DNA of 64,000 nt from an uncultured Sphingomonadaceae bacterium (GTDB taxonomy: Bacteria; Pseudomonadota; Alphaproteobacteria; Sphingomonadales; Sphingomonadaceae), in the NCBI GenBank assembly GCA_947497085.1, contig CANMFE010000004.1:62001-126000 (forward strand). The letters are read 5' to 3'. Both the position numbers and the translations under genes were made by a program. Each line of letters starts with the position of its first letter. The stretch's first letter is position 1. The notes under the pieces are model-generated. The model had not been told where the DNA came from. It saw only the letters and a program-made list of their open reading frames with translations, and searched no databases. Shown piece after piece: positions 41,858 to 50,780 of this stretch.

Positions 41858-44251
41858 ATGAATCAGCAATTTCCCCTTCTTCCACTTCGCGATATTGTGG
41901 TTTTCCCGCAGATGATCGTTCCGCTTTTTGTGGGCCGTGACAAATCCGTTGCCGCGCTTGAAGCGGCGATGAATGCAGACAAGGAAATCTATCTGGTGTC
42001 ACAGCTGGACCCCGCGTGCGATGATCCGGTTCGCGAGGACCTGTATGACATGGGCGTGGTGGCAACGGTTTTGCAGATGCTGAAACTGCCCGATGGTACG
42101 GTGCGCGTGCTGGTTGAAGGTAAGGAGCGGGCAAACCTGGCCGGGCTGGAAGAAAATGGTGACCTGGTAATGGCCAGCGTTCAGACAGTTGCACCGGTAT
42201 CCGTGGCCGGAACCGAAGTGTCCGCACTGATGCGTTCGGTTGTTGACCAGTTTGAGCAATATTCAAAACTGAACAAGAAAATGCCTGCCGAAACCGCAGT
42301 GCAGATGGCGGAAATTGATGATGCCGCGCGGCTTGCCGATGCGGTTGCGGCCAGTATCAATGTGAAAGTCTCTGACAAACAGGCCTTGCTCACCGAAAAT
42401 GACCCGGTCAAGCGGCTCGAAATGGTGTTCGCCTTTATGGAAGGCGAGCTGGGTGTTCTGCAGGTCGAAAAGAAAATTCGCGGCCGCGTCAAACGCCAGA
42501 TGGAGAAAACGCAGCGCGAATATTACCTCAATGAACAGATGAAGGCGATTCAGTCCGAGCTGGGCGGCGGCGAAGGCGAGGGCGACGAAATGTCCGAACT
42601 GGCCGAGAAGATTGAGAAAACCAAGCTTTCCAAAGAGGCGAAGACCAAGGCCAATGCCGAACTTAAGAAATTGCGCGGTATGCAACCGATGTCGGCGGAA
42701 GCCACGGTGGTGCGCAATTATCTCGACACATTGCTGGGCCTGCCATGGGGCAAAAAATCCAAACTGAAAAAAGATATCAAGAAAGCGGAAGAAGTTCTCG
42801 ATGCCGATCACTTCGCGCTTGAAAAGGTCAAAGAACGGATCATCGAATATCTGGCAGTGCAGACGCGCACCAACAAGCTGAAGGGGCCAATCCTGTGCCT
42901 GGTTGGACCCCCGGGTGTGGGCAAGACATCACTGGGCCGCTCGATTGCCAAGGCGACAGGCCGCGAATTTGTGCGTCAGTCGCTGGGCGGCGTGCGCGAC
43001 GAAGCGGAGATACGTGGCCACCGGCGCACCTATATCGGTTCGATGCCCGGTAAGATTGTCAGCAACCTGAAAAAAGCGGGCTCCGCCAATCCGCTGTTCC
43101 TGCTCGACGAGATTGACAAGCTCGGCCAGGATTTCCGCGGTGATCCGGCATCTGCGCTGCTCGAAGTGCTCGACCCTGAACAGAATGACAAGTTCCAGGA
43201 CCATTATCTGGAAATTGATATTGACCTGAGCGATGTCATGTTCGTGACCACGGCGAACTCGCTCAACCTGCCACAGCCGCTGCTGGACCGGATGGAGATT
43301 ATCCGTCTGGAAGGCTATACCGAGGATGAGAAGGTCGAGATTGCCAAGCGGCATCTGATTGAAAAACAGGTGGACGCACATGGCCTTAAAGAAGGCGAAT
43401 TCACTCTTGAGGACGATGCGCTGCGCGACCTGATCCGCTATTATACGCGTGAGGCGGGTGTGCGTACGCTGGAGCGTGAAATCGCGCGCCTGGCACGTAA
43501 ATCACTACGCAAAATCCTGGAAGGGGAAGCCGAAAGCATCACCATCACGACAGACAATCTTTCCGACTTTGCCGGTGTGCGCAAATTCCGCCATGGCATG
43601 GGAGATGAGGAAAACCAGATCGGTGCGGTGACAGGCCTGGCCTGGACCGAAGTCGGCGGTGAATTGCTGACCATTGAATCGGTGACCGTGTTGGGCAAGG
43701 GGCAGGTCAAGACCACGGGCAAGCTTGGCGAAGTGATGAATGAGTCTATTCAGGCCGCCTTTTCATTCGTGCGCGCCCGCGCGCCTTCCTATGGTATCAA
43801 ACCCAGCATTTTCGCGCGTAAGGATATTCATATCCACCTGCCCGAAGGTGCAGTGCCCAAAGACGGTCCGTCCGCAGGTGTCGGTATGGTGACTTCCATT
43901 GTTTCCACGCTAACCGGTATTGCCGTGCGCAGTGATGTTGCGATGACGGGTGAAGTTACATTACGGGGGCGGGTACTGCCTATTGGCGGGCTTAAGGAAA
44001 AATTGCTGGCAGCATTGCGCGGCGGTATTTCCAAGGTACTGATCCCGGCGGAAAATGAGAAAGATCTGGCCGAAATTCCCGACAATATTAAAGAGGGCCT
44101 GGAAATTGTACCTGTAAGCCATGTTGATGAAGTGCTCTCTCATGCGCTGGCTGACAATGTATCGCCTATTGACTGGACTGATGCGGATGAACTGGCGGCG
44201 CAACCGGGAGCGCCTGGGCAGTCGCCGGCAGGCGGCCCTGTCGCACATTAG
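41858..44251 (+). CDS. lon: ATP-dependent Lon protease
   Basis: A 797-residue serine-lysine AAA+ protease that degrades misfolded and regulatory proteins in the cytoplasm. It has the N-terminal substrate domain (about 1-210), Walker A GPPGVGKTS (350-358), Walker B LFLLDEIDK, and the catalytic dyad S672 (KDGPSAGVGM) and K715 (GLKEKLLAAL). The ATG is at 41858. Upstream is a heat-shock-like promoter. HU lies 316 bp downstream, as in many bacteria. Confidence 0.97.
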   Translation: MNQQFPLLPLRDIVVFPQMIVPLFVGRDKSVAALEAAMNADKEIYLVSQLDPACDDPVREDLYDMGVVATVLQMLKLPDGTVRVLVEGKERANLAGLEENGDLVMASVQTVAPVSVAGTEVSALMRSVVDQFEQYSKLNKKMPAETAVQMAEIDDAARLADAVAASINVKVSDKQALLTENDPVKRLEMVFAFMEGELGVLQVEKKIRGRVKRQMEKTQREYYLNEQMKAIQSELGGGEGEGDEMSELAEKIEKTKLSKEAKTKANAELKKLRGMQPMSAEATVVRNYLDTLLGLPWGKKSKLKKDIKKAEEVLDADHFALEKVKERIIEYLAVQTRTNKLKGPILCLVGPPGVGKTSLGRSIAKATGREFVRQSLGGVRDEAEIRGHRRTYIGSMPGKIVSNLKKAGSANPLFLLDEIDKLGQDFRGDPASALLEVLDPEQNDKFQDHYLEIDIDLSDVMFVTTANSLNLPQPLLDRMEIIRLEGYTEDEKVEIAKRHLIEKQVDAHGLKEGEFTLEDDALRDLIRYYTREAGVRTLEREIARLARKSLRKILEGEAESITITTDNLSDFAGVRKFRHGMGDEENQIGAVTGLAWTEVGGELLTIESVTVLGKGQVKTTGKLGEVMNESIQAAFSFVRARAPSYGIKPSIFARKDIHIHLPEGAVPKDGPSAGVGMVTSIVSTLTGIAVRSDVAMTGEVTLRGRVLPIGGLKEKLLAALRGGISKVLIPAENEKDLAEIPDNIKEGLEIVPVSHVDEVLSHALADNVSPIDWTDADELAAQPGAPGQSPAGGPVAH

Positions 44252-44567
44252 AGAATCGTCAGCCGCGAAATATTATGTCGGATAACATTGTTATCTGGCG
44301 TAATTATTTCACATGCCTGCACATATCGCACGAGCGACTCAATATTGGTTGGCGTCCGCTACAGTCGCGCTTTTCTGCGAAAAACGGTGTTTTGCCAACT
44401 GACAATGCCTGTCAATTGTATAAAAACCCACAATTCGTCGTAAAAACTGCTGAAAACCGCCAAAAATCCGGGTTTTCCCCTTTACAGCAGGCAATTATTG
44501 GTCCTTATTCTTTTCCAGCCAAAGCGGCGATTCTATTATTACAATTATAATCAGGGGTTCCTAAGGT
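44252..44567. other. Intergenic region between lon and HU
   Basis: 316 bp. It should contain the HU promoter. A TATAAT is at 44546-44551 but is too close to the HU start and lacks a matching -35 box, so it is not called. A 91-codon plus-strand frame at 44275-44550 has no ribosome-binding site and atypical composition and is not called. No clear terminator was seen for lon. Confidence 0.35.
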
Positions 44568-44843
44568 ATGAACAAGAACGAACTTATCAGCTCAGTCGCG
44601 GATCACAGCGGCCTCAGCAAAGCAGACGCAGGCAAAGCAGTGGAAGCTGTATTTGACACAGTAACAGGCGAACTCAGCAAGGGTGGTGAAGTCCGTCTCG
44701 TTGGCTTCGGCACATTCTCCACAGCGCAGCGTAAAGCCTCAACAGGCCGTAACCCGCGCACCGGTGAACCAATGACAATCAAAGCCTCTACACAGCCTAA
44801 ATTCAAGGCTGGTAAAGGTCTGAAAGACGCCGTTAACAAGTAA
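44568..44843 (+). CDS. hup: DNA-binding protein HU
   Basis: A 91-residue histone-like dimer that bends and compacts DNA. The conserved arm region GFGTFSTAQRKASTGRNPRTGE and the N-terminal MNKNELISSVADHSGLSK are typical. ATG 44568 is preceded by a TAAGG site. A strong terminator follows. Confidence 0.97.
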   Translation: MNKNELISSVADHSGLSKADAGKAVEAVFDTVTGELSKGGEVRLVGFGTFSTAQRKASTGRNPRTGEPMTIKASTQPKFKAGKGLKDAVNK

Positions 44844-44852
44844 GAATATAGG

Positions 44853-44880
44853 GGGAGCAGCCAAACCTGCTCCCTTTTTT
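44853..44880 (+). terminator. Rho-independent terminator of HU
   Basis: GGGAGCAG, loop CCAAAC, CTGCTCCC, then six T. A perfect 8-bp stem starting 9 nt after the HU stop. Confidence 0.93.
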
Positions 44881-44914
44881 CTTGTCGCAGCTTTGTAAAC
44901 AGCTTTTTTGAGCT

Positions 44915-44957
44915 AAAATAAAGGGAGCAGGTCCAGCGGATCCGCTCCCTTTTATTT
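44915..44957. terminator. Second, bidirectional hairpin downstream of HU
   Basis: AAATAAAGGGAGC ... GCTCCCTTTTATTT, flanked by A and T runs on either side so it could terminate both HU and the minus-strand lipoprotein gene. It shares the GGGAGCAGG core with the first HU terminator. Confidence 0.75.
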
Positions 44958-45006
44958 ATCCGCTGTTTCCTCCGGCTGCTTGCCGGTGTGGGATACCAAG
45001 ATAAGC

Positions 45007-45855
45007 TTATTGTGACAAACGCAGCAGTGTTTCCGGCGCGTTTTCGGTGCGCGGGGTAATGGTCCAGCTAAGCACGCGCCTGTCGCCGCTGACGCTGGGA
45101 CCTTCCTCTGTATTGTTGGTCAGTATTTCCGCATTGGTGGTCACGGTAAAAACACCATCCGGCATAGGGATGGTGGGGACTTTTCTGTCCTTGTCCTTTT
45201 CATCCTTGCTCATCATGGCGGCAAATCCCATCATACCTGACATGCCACCGGATTGTTCTTTGGTGGCAAAACCCGGGGCATCAATGCGTACCGTGCCATC
45301 ATTGCGCACAATGGCGATGACAAAAGGCGTTATGCCTCGTGTTTTTTCAAGTACGGGGAACTGGAAATTGCGATCCATCTGTCCGCGCATTTCATAGGAA
45401 ATATCGAACACGCCTTCGCCGCGATGCACGACTGATTTCCAGCCTTTCTGCTTCGCCATCCGCTTGACATATTCATCAACAGCTTCGGGATCGGATGGAT
45501 CAAGATCGCCCATCATCTGTTTCATCATTTCTGTACTACGCGCCTTCTCCTGCGCACGTTCTGCGGCTTTCTCCTCCCATTCCGCACGCTGCTCTGCCAC
45601 TTCATCCGCACTGCATTCGCGTGCGTCATAATCATCCGTGTGGCATTCTGCTTCAAACTCGTCCGTATCTGCTTTCGCTGCCATGTCCATCAGGCTGCTC
45701 ATGCCCGCCATGAAAATCTCGCCATCATAGGTGAAGGTAAACGAACCATCACGGTCGACATCCAGATTGGATGTGAACTTGCCCGGTGTCAGCAGGCAGG
45801 CTGTGAGCAGCAATGGCGCTGCAAGCACAGCAATCATGCTCAAAATCTTACGCAT
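45007..45855 (-). CDS. Putative lipoprotein, unknown function
   Basis: 282 residues. A signal peptide ends in the lipobox LLTAC (cysteine about 20). The body has an acidic, coiled middle (EQRAEWEEKAAERAQEKARSTEMMKQMMG) and ends in a beta-rich segment (GVFTVTTNAEILTNNTEEGP). It begins with SNLDVDRDGSFTFTYDGEIF, recalling a small beta-domain. I do not recognise the family. It follows rlmB on the minus strand by 24 bp, so may be expressed with it. Confidence 0.72.
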   Translation of the reverse strand: MRKILSMIAVLAAPLLLTACLLTPGKFTSNLDVDRDGSFTFTYDGEIFMAGMSSLMDMAAKADTDEFEAECHTDDYDARECSADEVAEQRAEWEEKAAERAQEKARSTEMMKQMMGDLDPSDPEAVDEYVKRMAKQKGWKSVVHRGEGVFDISYEMRGQMDRNFQFPVLEKTRGITPFVIAIVRNDGTVRIDAPGFATKEQSGGMSGMMGFAAMMSKDEKDKDRKVPTIPMPDGVFTVTTNAEILTNNTEEGPSVSGDRRVLSWTITPRTENAPETLLRLSQ

Positions 45856-45879
45856 GGTCTTCCCCTTTTCAAACTATTC

Positions 45880-46647
45880 TTACCGTGTCGCTATGGCGTA
45901 TAATGCAATGGCTGTAGCATTGGATACGTTAAGGCTTTCCATATTTTCCGATATTGGCAGGCGCGCAAGCTGATCGCAATGGGCTTCGACATTCTGCCGC
46001 ATGCCTTCGCCTTCCGCGCCCATGACAAGGCAGACCGGGCTGTTTTCGGGCAGGGCATCGGAAAGCAGCGCATCTGCATGGCCGGTCAGCCCGATGCGCC
46101 AGTAACCGGCCTCGGCAATTTCCTCAAGCGCACGTGACAGGTTAACCACGCGCACCCAGGGCAGCGTTTCCAATGCGCCCGACGCAGCTTTGGCAATAGT
46201 GCCATTTTCGGGCGGCGCATGCCGGTCTTGCGTAATAATGGCGGCCGCATCAAAAGCGGCTGCGGAGCGGAATATGGCACCAATATTTTGCGGATCGGTC
46301 ACCTGGTCGAGTATCACCAGCGGGCGGTCGTCCGCCGCATCCAGCACATCGCCCAGATACAGGTCTGGCAATGGCTCAATTTCCGCCACCAGCCCCTGGT
46401 GCGGGACATCATTCGGAACCATCCGGGCCAGGTCGGCAGCTTCGGCATAATGCACCTCCAGCCCTTCCTGGATCACAATCTCGCTCATGGCCGCATGCGT
46501 GCCGTATAATTTGCGTATCGTACGATCAGGATTGTCAAGCGCAGCATAGACTGCATGCTTGCCCCAGAAACGGGGTACATTCAGCCCGCCTTTACCGCCG
46601 AAGGATTTTTTGCCGCGCTGACGGCCTTTCCATTTATCGCGCTTCAT
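45880..46647 (-). CDS. rlmB: 23S rRNA (guanosine-2'-O-)-methyltransferase RlmB
   Basis: A 255-residue SPOUT-class methyltransferase that modifies a guanosine of 23S rRNA. The N-terminal substrate-binding domain precedes the trefoil-knot signature NIGAIFRSAAAFDAAAII, VCLVMGAEGEGM and ISENMESLNVSNATAIALYA. The basic N-terminus (MKRDKWKGRQRGKKSFGGKGG) would aid RNA binding. tRNA-Tyr lies divergently next to it, an arrangement common in related genomes. Confidence 0.93.
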   Translation of the reverse strand: MKRDKWKGRQRGKKSFGGKGGLNVPRFWGKHAVYAALDNPDRTIRKLYGTHAAMSEIVIQEGLEVHYAEAADLARMVPNDVPHQGLVAEIEPLPDLYLGDVLDAADDRPLVILDQVTDPQNIGAIFRSAAAFDAAAIITQDRHAPPENGTIAKAASGALETLPWVRVVNLSRALEEIAEAGYWRIGLTGHADALLSDALPENSPVCLVMGAEGEGMRQNVEAHCDQLARLPISENMESLNVSNATAIALYAIATR

Positions 46648-46782
46648 TGCTTCTTATCCGCACTTTCCACCAAAAATTATATTTTCATGGCGCTTTTCAC
46701 CCAGAAAGCATTGACAGGCAAGCTCTCATTCGCCATTGAGCCGCCTTCATGATGTGAACTGTGTAGTCAGCGCATCATTGAT

Positions 46783-46868
46783 GGACAGGTGGCCGAGTGG
46801 TTAAAGGCAGCAGACTGTAAATCTGCCCGCGCAAGCGTACATAGGTTCGAATCCTATCCTGTCCACCA
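46783..46868 (+). tRNA. tRNA-Tyr (anticodon GTA)
   Basis: 86 nt with encoded CCA and a long variable arm. The acceptor GGACAGG pairs with CCTGTCC; the anticodon stem GCAGA/TCTGC encloses CTGTAAA. The 3' half (GGTTCGAATCCTATCCTGTCC) is partly repeated 100 bp downstream. Confidence 0.97.
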
Positions 46869-46970
46869 CCCTTTCAAAGCAGCATTGCCCGGCAGATAGT
46901 ACGCCTTATCGGAGCGTTCTCACGAACCTGTGAGTCCTTTGTCTGTTTTAACCGGTAAGCGGTCAAAAGT

Positions 46971-46996
46971 GGTTCGAATCCTGTCCTGTCCTGTCC
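46971..46996 (+). repeat. Partial duplicate of the tRNA-Tyr 3' end
   Basis: GGTTCGAATCCTGTCCTGTC with further CCTGTCC copies the T-arm and acceptor of tRNA-Tyr, with CCTGT repeated. It ends 2 bp before the flavin-reductase stop. It could be the attachment-site remnant of a lost integrative element or a decayed tRNA copy. No integrase is present. Confidence 0.6.
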
Positions 46997-46997
46997 G

Positions 46998-47525
46998 TTA
47001 CCCATGCAGAGTCGCCAGTGCTGCCCTGAGCTTTGCGTCCAGTTCGGCGTCTGTGAGGCAGCCTTTTTCCATGTCGAAATTGTTGTAGAATTTGCCGATC
47101 GACAGGATGGCTTTCACATCGCCGCCGAAATGCGGGGCCGCAGCCTTGATGGCGGCCATGACGTTCGCGCCGCCTCGCGGACCGGGGGAGGCTGAGAGCA
47201 GCACCATGGGTTTACCCTGAAATACTTTTGCATCAATGCGTGAGGCCCAGTCATATATATTCTTATAGGCGGCGGTATAAGAGCCGTTATGTTCGGCATA
47301 GGAAATCAGCAGCGCATCGGCTGCGCCGAGCTTGCCGTAAAAGTCATGCGCCAGTTGCGGAATACCTCCGGTTTCTTCCTGGTCCGAGCTGTAGATCGGC
47401 ATTTCATAGTCATTAAGGTCGAGTATCTCTGTTTCTGCCCTTTCCAACAGGCTGCAGGCATAGGTGACAAGTTGTCTGTTTATGGATTTACTGCTGCTGC
47501 TCGCTGCAAAGGCGCATATTTTCAT
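46998..47525 (-). CDS. NADPH-dependent FMN reductase family protein
   Basis: A 175-residue flavodoxin-like reductase. It has the phosphate loop SSSSKSINRQLV and the flavin segments YAEHNGSYTAAYKNIYDW and SASPGPRGGANV. The start is ATG 47525 with GGGAG upstream; the frame extends much further but without features. It is divergent from the acyl-CoA dehydrogenase operon and shares its 96-bp control region with a perfect palindrome. It may supply reduced flavin or act on quinones. Confidence 0.88.
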   Translation of the reverse strand: MKICAFAASSSSKSINRQLVTYACSLLERAETEILDLNDYEMPIYSSDQEETGGIPQLAHDFYGKLGAADALLISYAEHNGSYTAAYKNIYDWASRIDAKVFQGKPMVLLSASPGPRGGANVMAAIKAAAPHFGGDVKAILSIGKFYNNFDMEKGCLTDAELDAKLRAALATLHG

Positions 47526-47586
47526 TGATATCTCCCATTCCGATTTTCCTCTGGACAAATAGCAGGTGAAGCCCGCATAACCAATC

Positions 47587-47602
47587 TTAATCGATCGATT
47601 AA
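47587..47602. promoter_or_regulatory. Perfect 16-bp palindrome, candidate operator
   Basis: TTAATCGATCGATTAA, a perfect inverted repeat in the divergent region between the flavin reductase and acyl-CoA dehydrogenase genes, 20 bp before the latter's ATG. Such sites are typical for TetR-type regulators of fatty-acid or aromatic catabolism. No regulator gene is adjacent. Confidence 0.6.
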
Positions 47603-47621
47603 ATTGCGAGAGGATGTGCGC

Positions 47622-48851
47622 ATGGCCATAGCAGGTGTTGCAAAACCCACTGAAGCTGAACTTAAGGAATATAGCGCTGAAGCACAGGCCTGGTTTAAGG
47701 AAAATACGGTGCGCGATCCCGGCTTTATGCTGCCGCTGACTTTTATGGAAGTGAGCACGGATCAGCAGTTTGATTTTCTGCGCGAGTGGCAGTGCAAGGT
47801 CTATGAAGCGGGTTATCTGGGCGCGAGCTGGCCAAAAAAATATGGCGGCGGCGGTTTGCATCCCGATTATCAGCGCGCGGCGACACGGGCGATGAAGGAC
47901 CATGACGCGCCGATCATGATTAATGCCATCGGTATCGGTTGGGCCGGGCCATTGTTGCTCGACATCGGCAGTGAAGAGCAGAAGCAGAAATATATCAAAG
48001 GGATGTTGAATGCTGAGGACATCTGGTGTCAGGGTTTTTCCGAACCCGAACACGGCAGCGACCTGGGCAATGCACAACTCAAGGCCGTAAGGGACGGCGA
48101 TGAATATGTGCTCAACGGGTCGAAGATATGGACCTCGCTCGGCGACCGCGCAAAATACATGATCCTGCTGGCGCGCACGAGCAATAATGAAGGCGACAGC
48201 AAATATGCGGGGCTGTCATTTTTCCTCAACCCTATGAATGTGCCGGGCATCGAAACGCGTCCGATCAAGAAGCTGACGGGTGAATATGGCTTCGTGCAAT
48301 GCTTTTTCACCGATGCGCGCATCCCGGCGGAAGGGTTGATGGGAGGGGAAGGCGATGGCTGGAAAATCGCCATGAAAACGCTGGAATATGAACGCGGGGC
48401 CAAGGTCAACCTGGCGGGCGGGTATTTCCTCAAGGAACTGGACGTGATGGGCATTGTCGATGTGGCGCGTAGGTCGCTGCGTGGCGGCAGGCCGGTGCTG
48501 GATGACCCGGTGATGCGTGACCAGCTGGTTGAATATATGATCGATATTCAGGCGCAGAACCTCAACAACTACCGCCGCCGCATGCCGCCGCTGGTGCAGG
48601 ACCGCCCGATGGGCCTGCCGTTGATGAGCAAGCTGGCGCGCACTGAAATGATCCGCGAACTCACTGAGTTTTCACTGCAATTTCAAGGAGCAAAGGCCGG
48701 ATATTATGTCGGCGACAATAATGCGGTTGATGATGGATACTGGCATCGCGCTTATCTCAACAGTTTCTCTGCAACCATTGGCGGCGGCACGTCGCAGGTG
48801 CAGAAGAACATTGTGGCCGAGCATGTGCTGGGCCTGCCCAAGGGCCGGTGA
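47622..48851 (+). CDS. Acyl-CoA dehydrogenase (long-form)
   Basis: 409 residues from ATG 47622, with GAGAGG 9 nt upstream. An FAD acyl-CoA dehydrogenase of the large-subunit type: WCQGFSEPEHGSDLGN, SKIWTSLGDRAKYMI and IGGGTSQVQKNIVAEHVLGLP are the diagnostic segments. It forms a likely pair with the next, shorter dehydrogenase; in actinobacterial steroid catabolism such pairs form heterotetramers. The substrate is not known here. Confidence 0.9.
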   Translation: MAIAGVAKPTEAELKEYSAEAQAWFKENTVRDPGFMLPLTFMEVSTDQQFDFLREWQCKVYEAGYLGASWPKKYGGGGLHPDYQRAATRAMKDHDAPIMINAIGIGWAGPLLLDIGSEEQKQKYIKGMLNAEDIWCQGFSEPEHGSDLGNAQLKAVRDGDEYVLNGSKIWTSLGDRAKYMILLARTSNNEGDSKYAGLSFFLNPMNVPGIETRPIKKLTGEYGFVQCFFTDARIPAEGLMGGEGDGWKIAMKTLEYERGAKVNLAGGYFLKELDVMGIVDVARRSLRGGRPVLDDPVMRDQLVEYMIDIQAQNLNNYRRRMPPLVQDRPMGLPLMSKLARTEMIRELTEFSLQFQGAKAGYYVGDNNAVDDGYWHRAYLNSFSATIGGGTSQVQKNIVAEHVLGLPKGR

Positions 48852-48866
48852 CGGGAGGAAACGGAT

Positions 48867-49988
48867 ATGAAAAATCTCGGGACAATCGGTTTTAGCGAAG
48901 AGCAGGTCGAGTTGATGGATGTGGCGACCAGTTTTTGCCGCGACAAATCACCGATGGAAAAGGTGCGTGCGCTGATGGAGGATGCGCGCGGCTATGATCC
49001 GGATATATGGCAGGAAATTGCCGATCTTGGCTGGCTCGCCATTGCCGTGCCGGAGCAACATGAAGGCGTAGGCCTGTCGCTGGCGGAAGTCGTGCCGATT
49101 ATGGAGCAGATGGGCCGCCACTTGCTGGCCGGACCGTTTATGGCGACTACATTAGCTGCGCAGGCACTGGTTGCTGGTGGCAGTGAAACGCAGAAATCCG
49201 CATGGCTTCCCCAAATTGCCAGCGGTACGATTGCCACTCTCGCGCTTACCGAGAAAGAAGGCGATTGGAACTTCAACAATGTCACCGCAAAGGCAGAGGC
49301 ATCCGGTGGTGGTTATGCGCTGTCCGGCACGAAGCAGTTTGTCACTTATGCTGAGGATACGAAGCTTATCATTGCCTCGGTCATGCTGGATAGCGCGGTG
49401 CGGCTTGTCTTGATTGAACGCAGCACCATTGCCGATGGTGCGCTGCGCCGTGAAGCGATTATTGATGAGACGAAGCGCAGTTTTGAGCTGACTCTGGACG
49501 GGATATCTGTTGATGCCGGTGCAGTGATGGATGCGGATATGTCCAAAGCCGCGCTGGCGCATGTCGATCTGGCTGCCAACCTTCTGCAATCGGCCGAAAT
49601 GTGCGGCGGGACGCAGGCCGTGATTGATTATACACTGGACTATCTTCGCACCCGTAAACAATTTGGCAAGGTAATTGGCGAGTATCAGGCGCTGAAACAT
49701 CCGATTACCGACGCCTATGTGGCCTATGAAAAGGCGCGCTCGCATATGTTCAGCGCCGCGCACAGCTTTGCCGATCAGGGCAGGGGGGAAGTCGCGACCC
49801 GTATGGCCAAGGCGGCGGCGGACAAAGCCTATAGCCATGCTGCGGATCGGGCGATCCAGTTTCATGGCGGTTTCGGTTTCACGCATGACTGTGATGCACA
49901 GCTCTATCGCCGCAATGCGATCTGGAACGCGTCGCAATTTGGTGATGCCGCATGGCAACGTATGAAACTAGCCGATTTACTGTTTTGA
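48867..49988 (+). CDS. Acyl-CoA dehydrogenase (second subunit)
   Basis: 373 residues, 15 bp downstream of the first dehydrogenase with a GGGAGG site. It has GLSLAEVVPIMEQMGRHLL, LTEKEGDWN, DYLRTRKQFGKVIGEYQALKH and IQFHGGFGFTHDCDAQLYRR. Subunits of this type often lack one or more catalytic features and act as partners of the larger dehydrogenase. Together with the adjacent hydratase this is a beta-oxidation module. Confidence 0.9.
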   Translation: MKNLGTIGFSEEQVELMDVATSFCRDKSPMEKVRALMEDARGYDPDIWQEIADLGWLAIAVPEQHEGVGLSLAEVVPIMEQMGRHLLAGPFMATTLAAQALVAGGSETQKSAWLPQIASGTIATLALTEKEGDWNFNNVTAKAEASGGGYALSGTKQFVTYAEDTKLIIASVMLDSAVRLVLIERSTIADGALRREAIIDETKRSFELTLDGISVDAGAVMDADMSKAALAHVDLAANLLQSAEMCGGTQAVIDYTLDYLRTRKQFGKVIGEYQALKHPITDAYVAYEKARSHMFSAAHSFADQGRGEVATRMAKAAADKAYSHAADRAIQFHGGFGFTHDCDAQLYRRNAIWNASQFGDAAWQRMKLADLLF

Positions 49989-50004
49989 TATTCAGGAGGA
50001 AAAC

Positions 50005-50766
50005 ATGACCGAGCATGTACTTACCGAAACGCAGGACGGTGTCCTGATTATCACCATCAATCGGCCCGAAGCGAAAAATGCGGTAAACCGCGCAGTGGCC
50101 GAAGGTGTGGCTGATGCCATGGAACGGCTCGACAGTGACAAGGGGTTGAGCGCGGGCATTATCACCGGCGCGGGCGGTACATTCTGTGCGGGCATGGATC
50201 TAAAAGCCTTTCTGAAAGGCGAATTGCCGACAGTGAAGGGCAAGGGTTTTGCCGGGTTCTGCCAGGCACCGCCTGCAAAGCCGCTGATTGGTGCGGTTGA
50301 AGGCTATGCACTGGCGGGCGGTATGGAAGTCGCCATTGCCTGCGACATGGTGGTGGCCAATGACCGGGCGCAGTTTGGTATTCCCGAAGTCAAACGCTCG
50401 CTGGTTGCGGCAGGTGGCGGCTTGCTGTCGCTGCCGAGTATTATCGGCAAGCGCATGGCGATGGAACTTGCATTGACCGGCGATTTTATCAGCGCCAAAC
50501 GCGCCTATGAAATGGGTTTTGTAAACCGCGTGACCAAAGGGGCCGCGCTGGATGGTGCGCTGGAGCTGGCCGCAACCGTGGCTGCCAATGGCCCGCTGGC
50601 GCTGATAGCATCAAAACGCATCATCAATGAACGGCCCGACTGGTCCAGCACGGAAATGTGGGACAGGCAGCAGGACATTGCCGGAAAGGTGTTTACGTCG
50701 CATGACGCGCGTGAGGGTGCAGCGGCTTTTGCCGAAAAACGCAAACCCGAATGGAAAGGCGAATAG
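50005..50766 (+). CDS. Enoyl-CoA hydratase/isomerase (crotonase family)
   Basis: 253 residues with AGGAGG before ATG 50005. Crotonase signatures are GAGGTFCAGMDLKAFL, the oxyanion loop GYALAGGMEVAIACDMV and FGIPEVKRSLVAAGGGL. The catalytic glutamates of the classical hydratase cannot be confirmed with certainty. It is the third gene of the acyl-CoA dehydrogenase operon. Confidence 0.9.
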   Translation: MTEHVLTETQDGVLIITINRPEAKNAVNRAVAEGVADAMERLDSDKGLSAGIITGAGGTFCAGMDLKAFLKGELPTVKGKGFAGFCQAPPAKPLIGAVEGYALAGGMEVAIACDMVVANDRAQFGIPEVKRSLVAAGGGLLSLPSIIGKRMAMELALTGDFISAKRAYEMGFVNRVTKGAALDGALELAATVAANGPLALIASKRIINERPDWSSTEMWDRQQDIAGKVFTSHDAREGAAAFAEKRKPEWKGE

Positions 50767-50780
50767 GTTCTGCAGTCGGT

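Noticed and set aside
44275..44550. A 91-codon plus-strand frame between lon and HU
   Set aside because: No ribosome-binding site, no recognisable family, and it covers the likely HU promoter region.
44546..44551. TATAAT upstream of HU as a -10 box
   Set aside because: It would place the transcript start too close to the HU ribosome-binding site and lacks a -35 partner.
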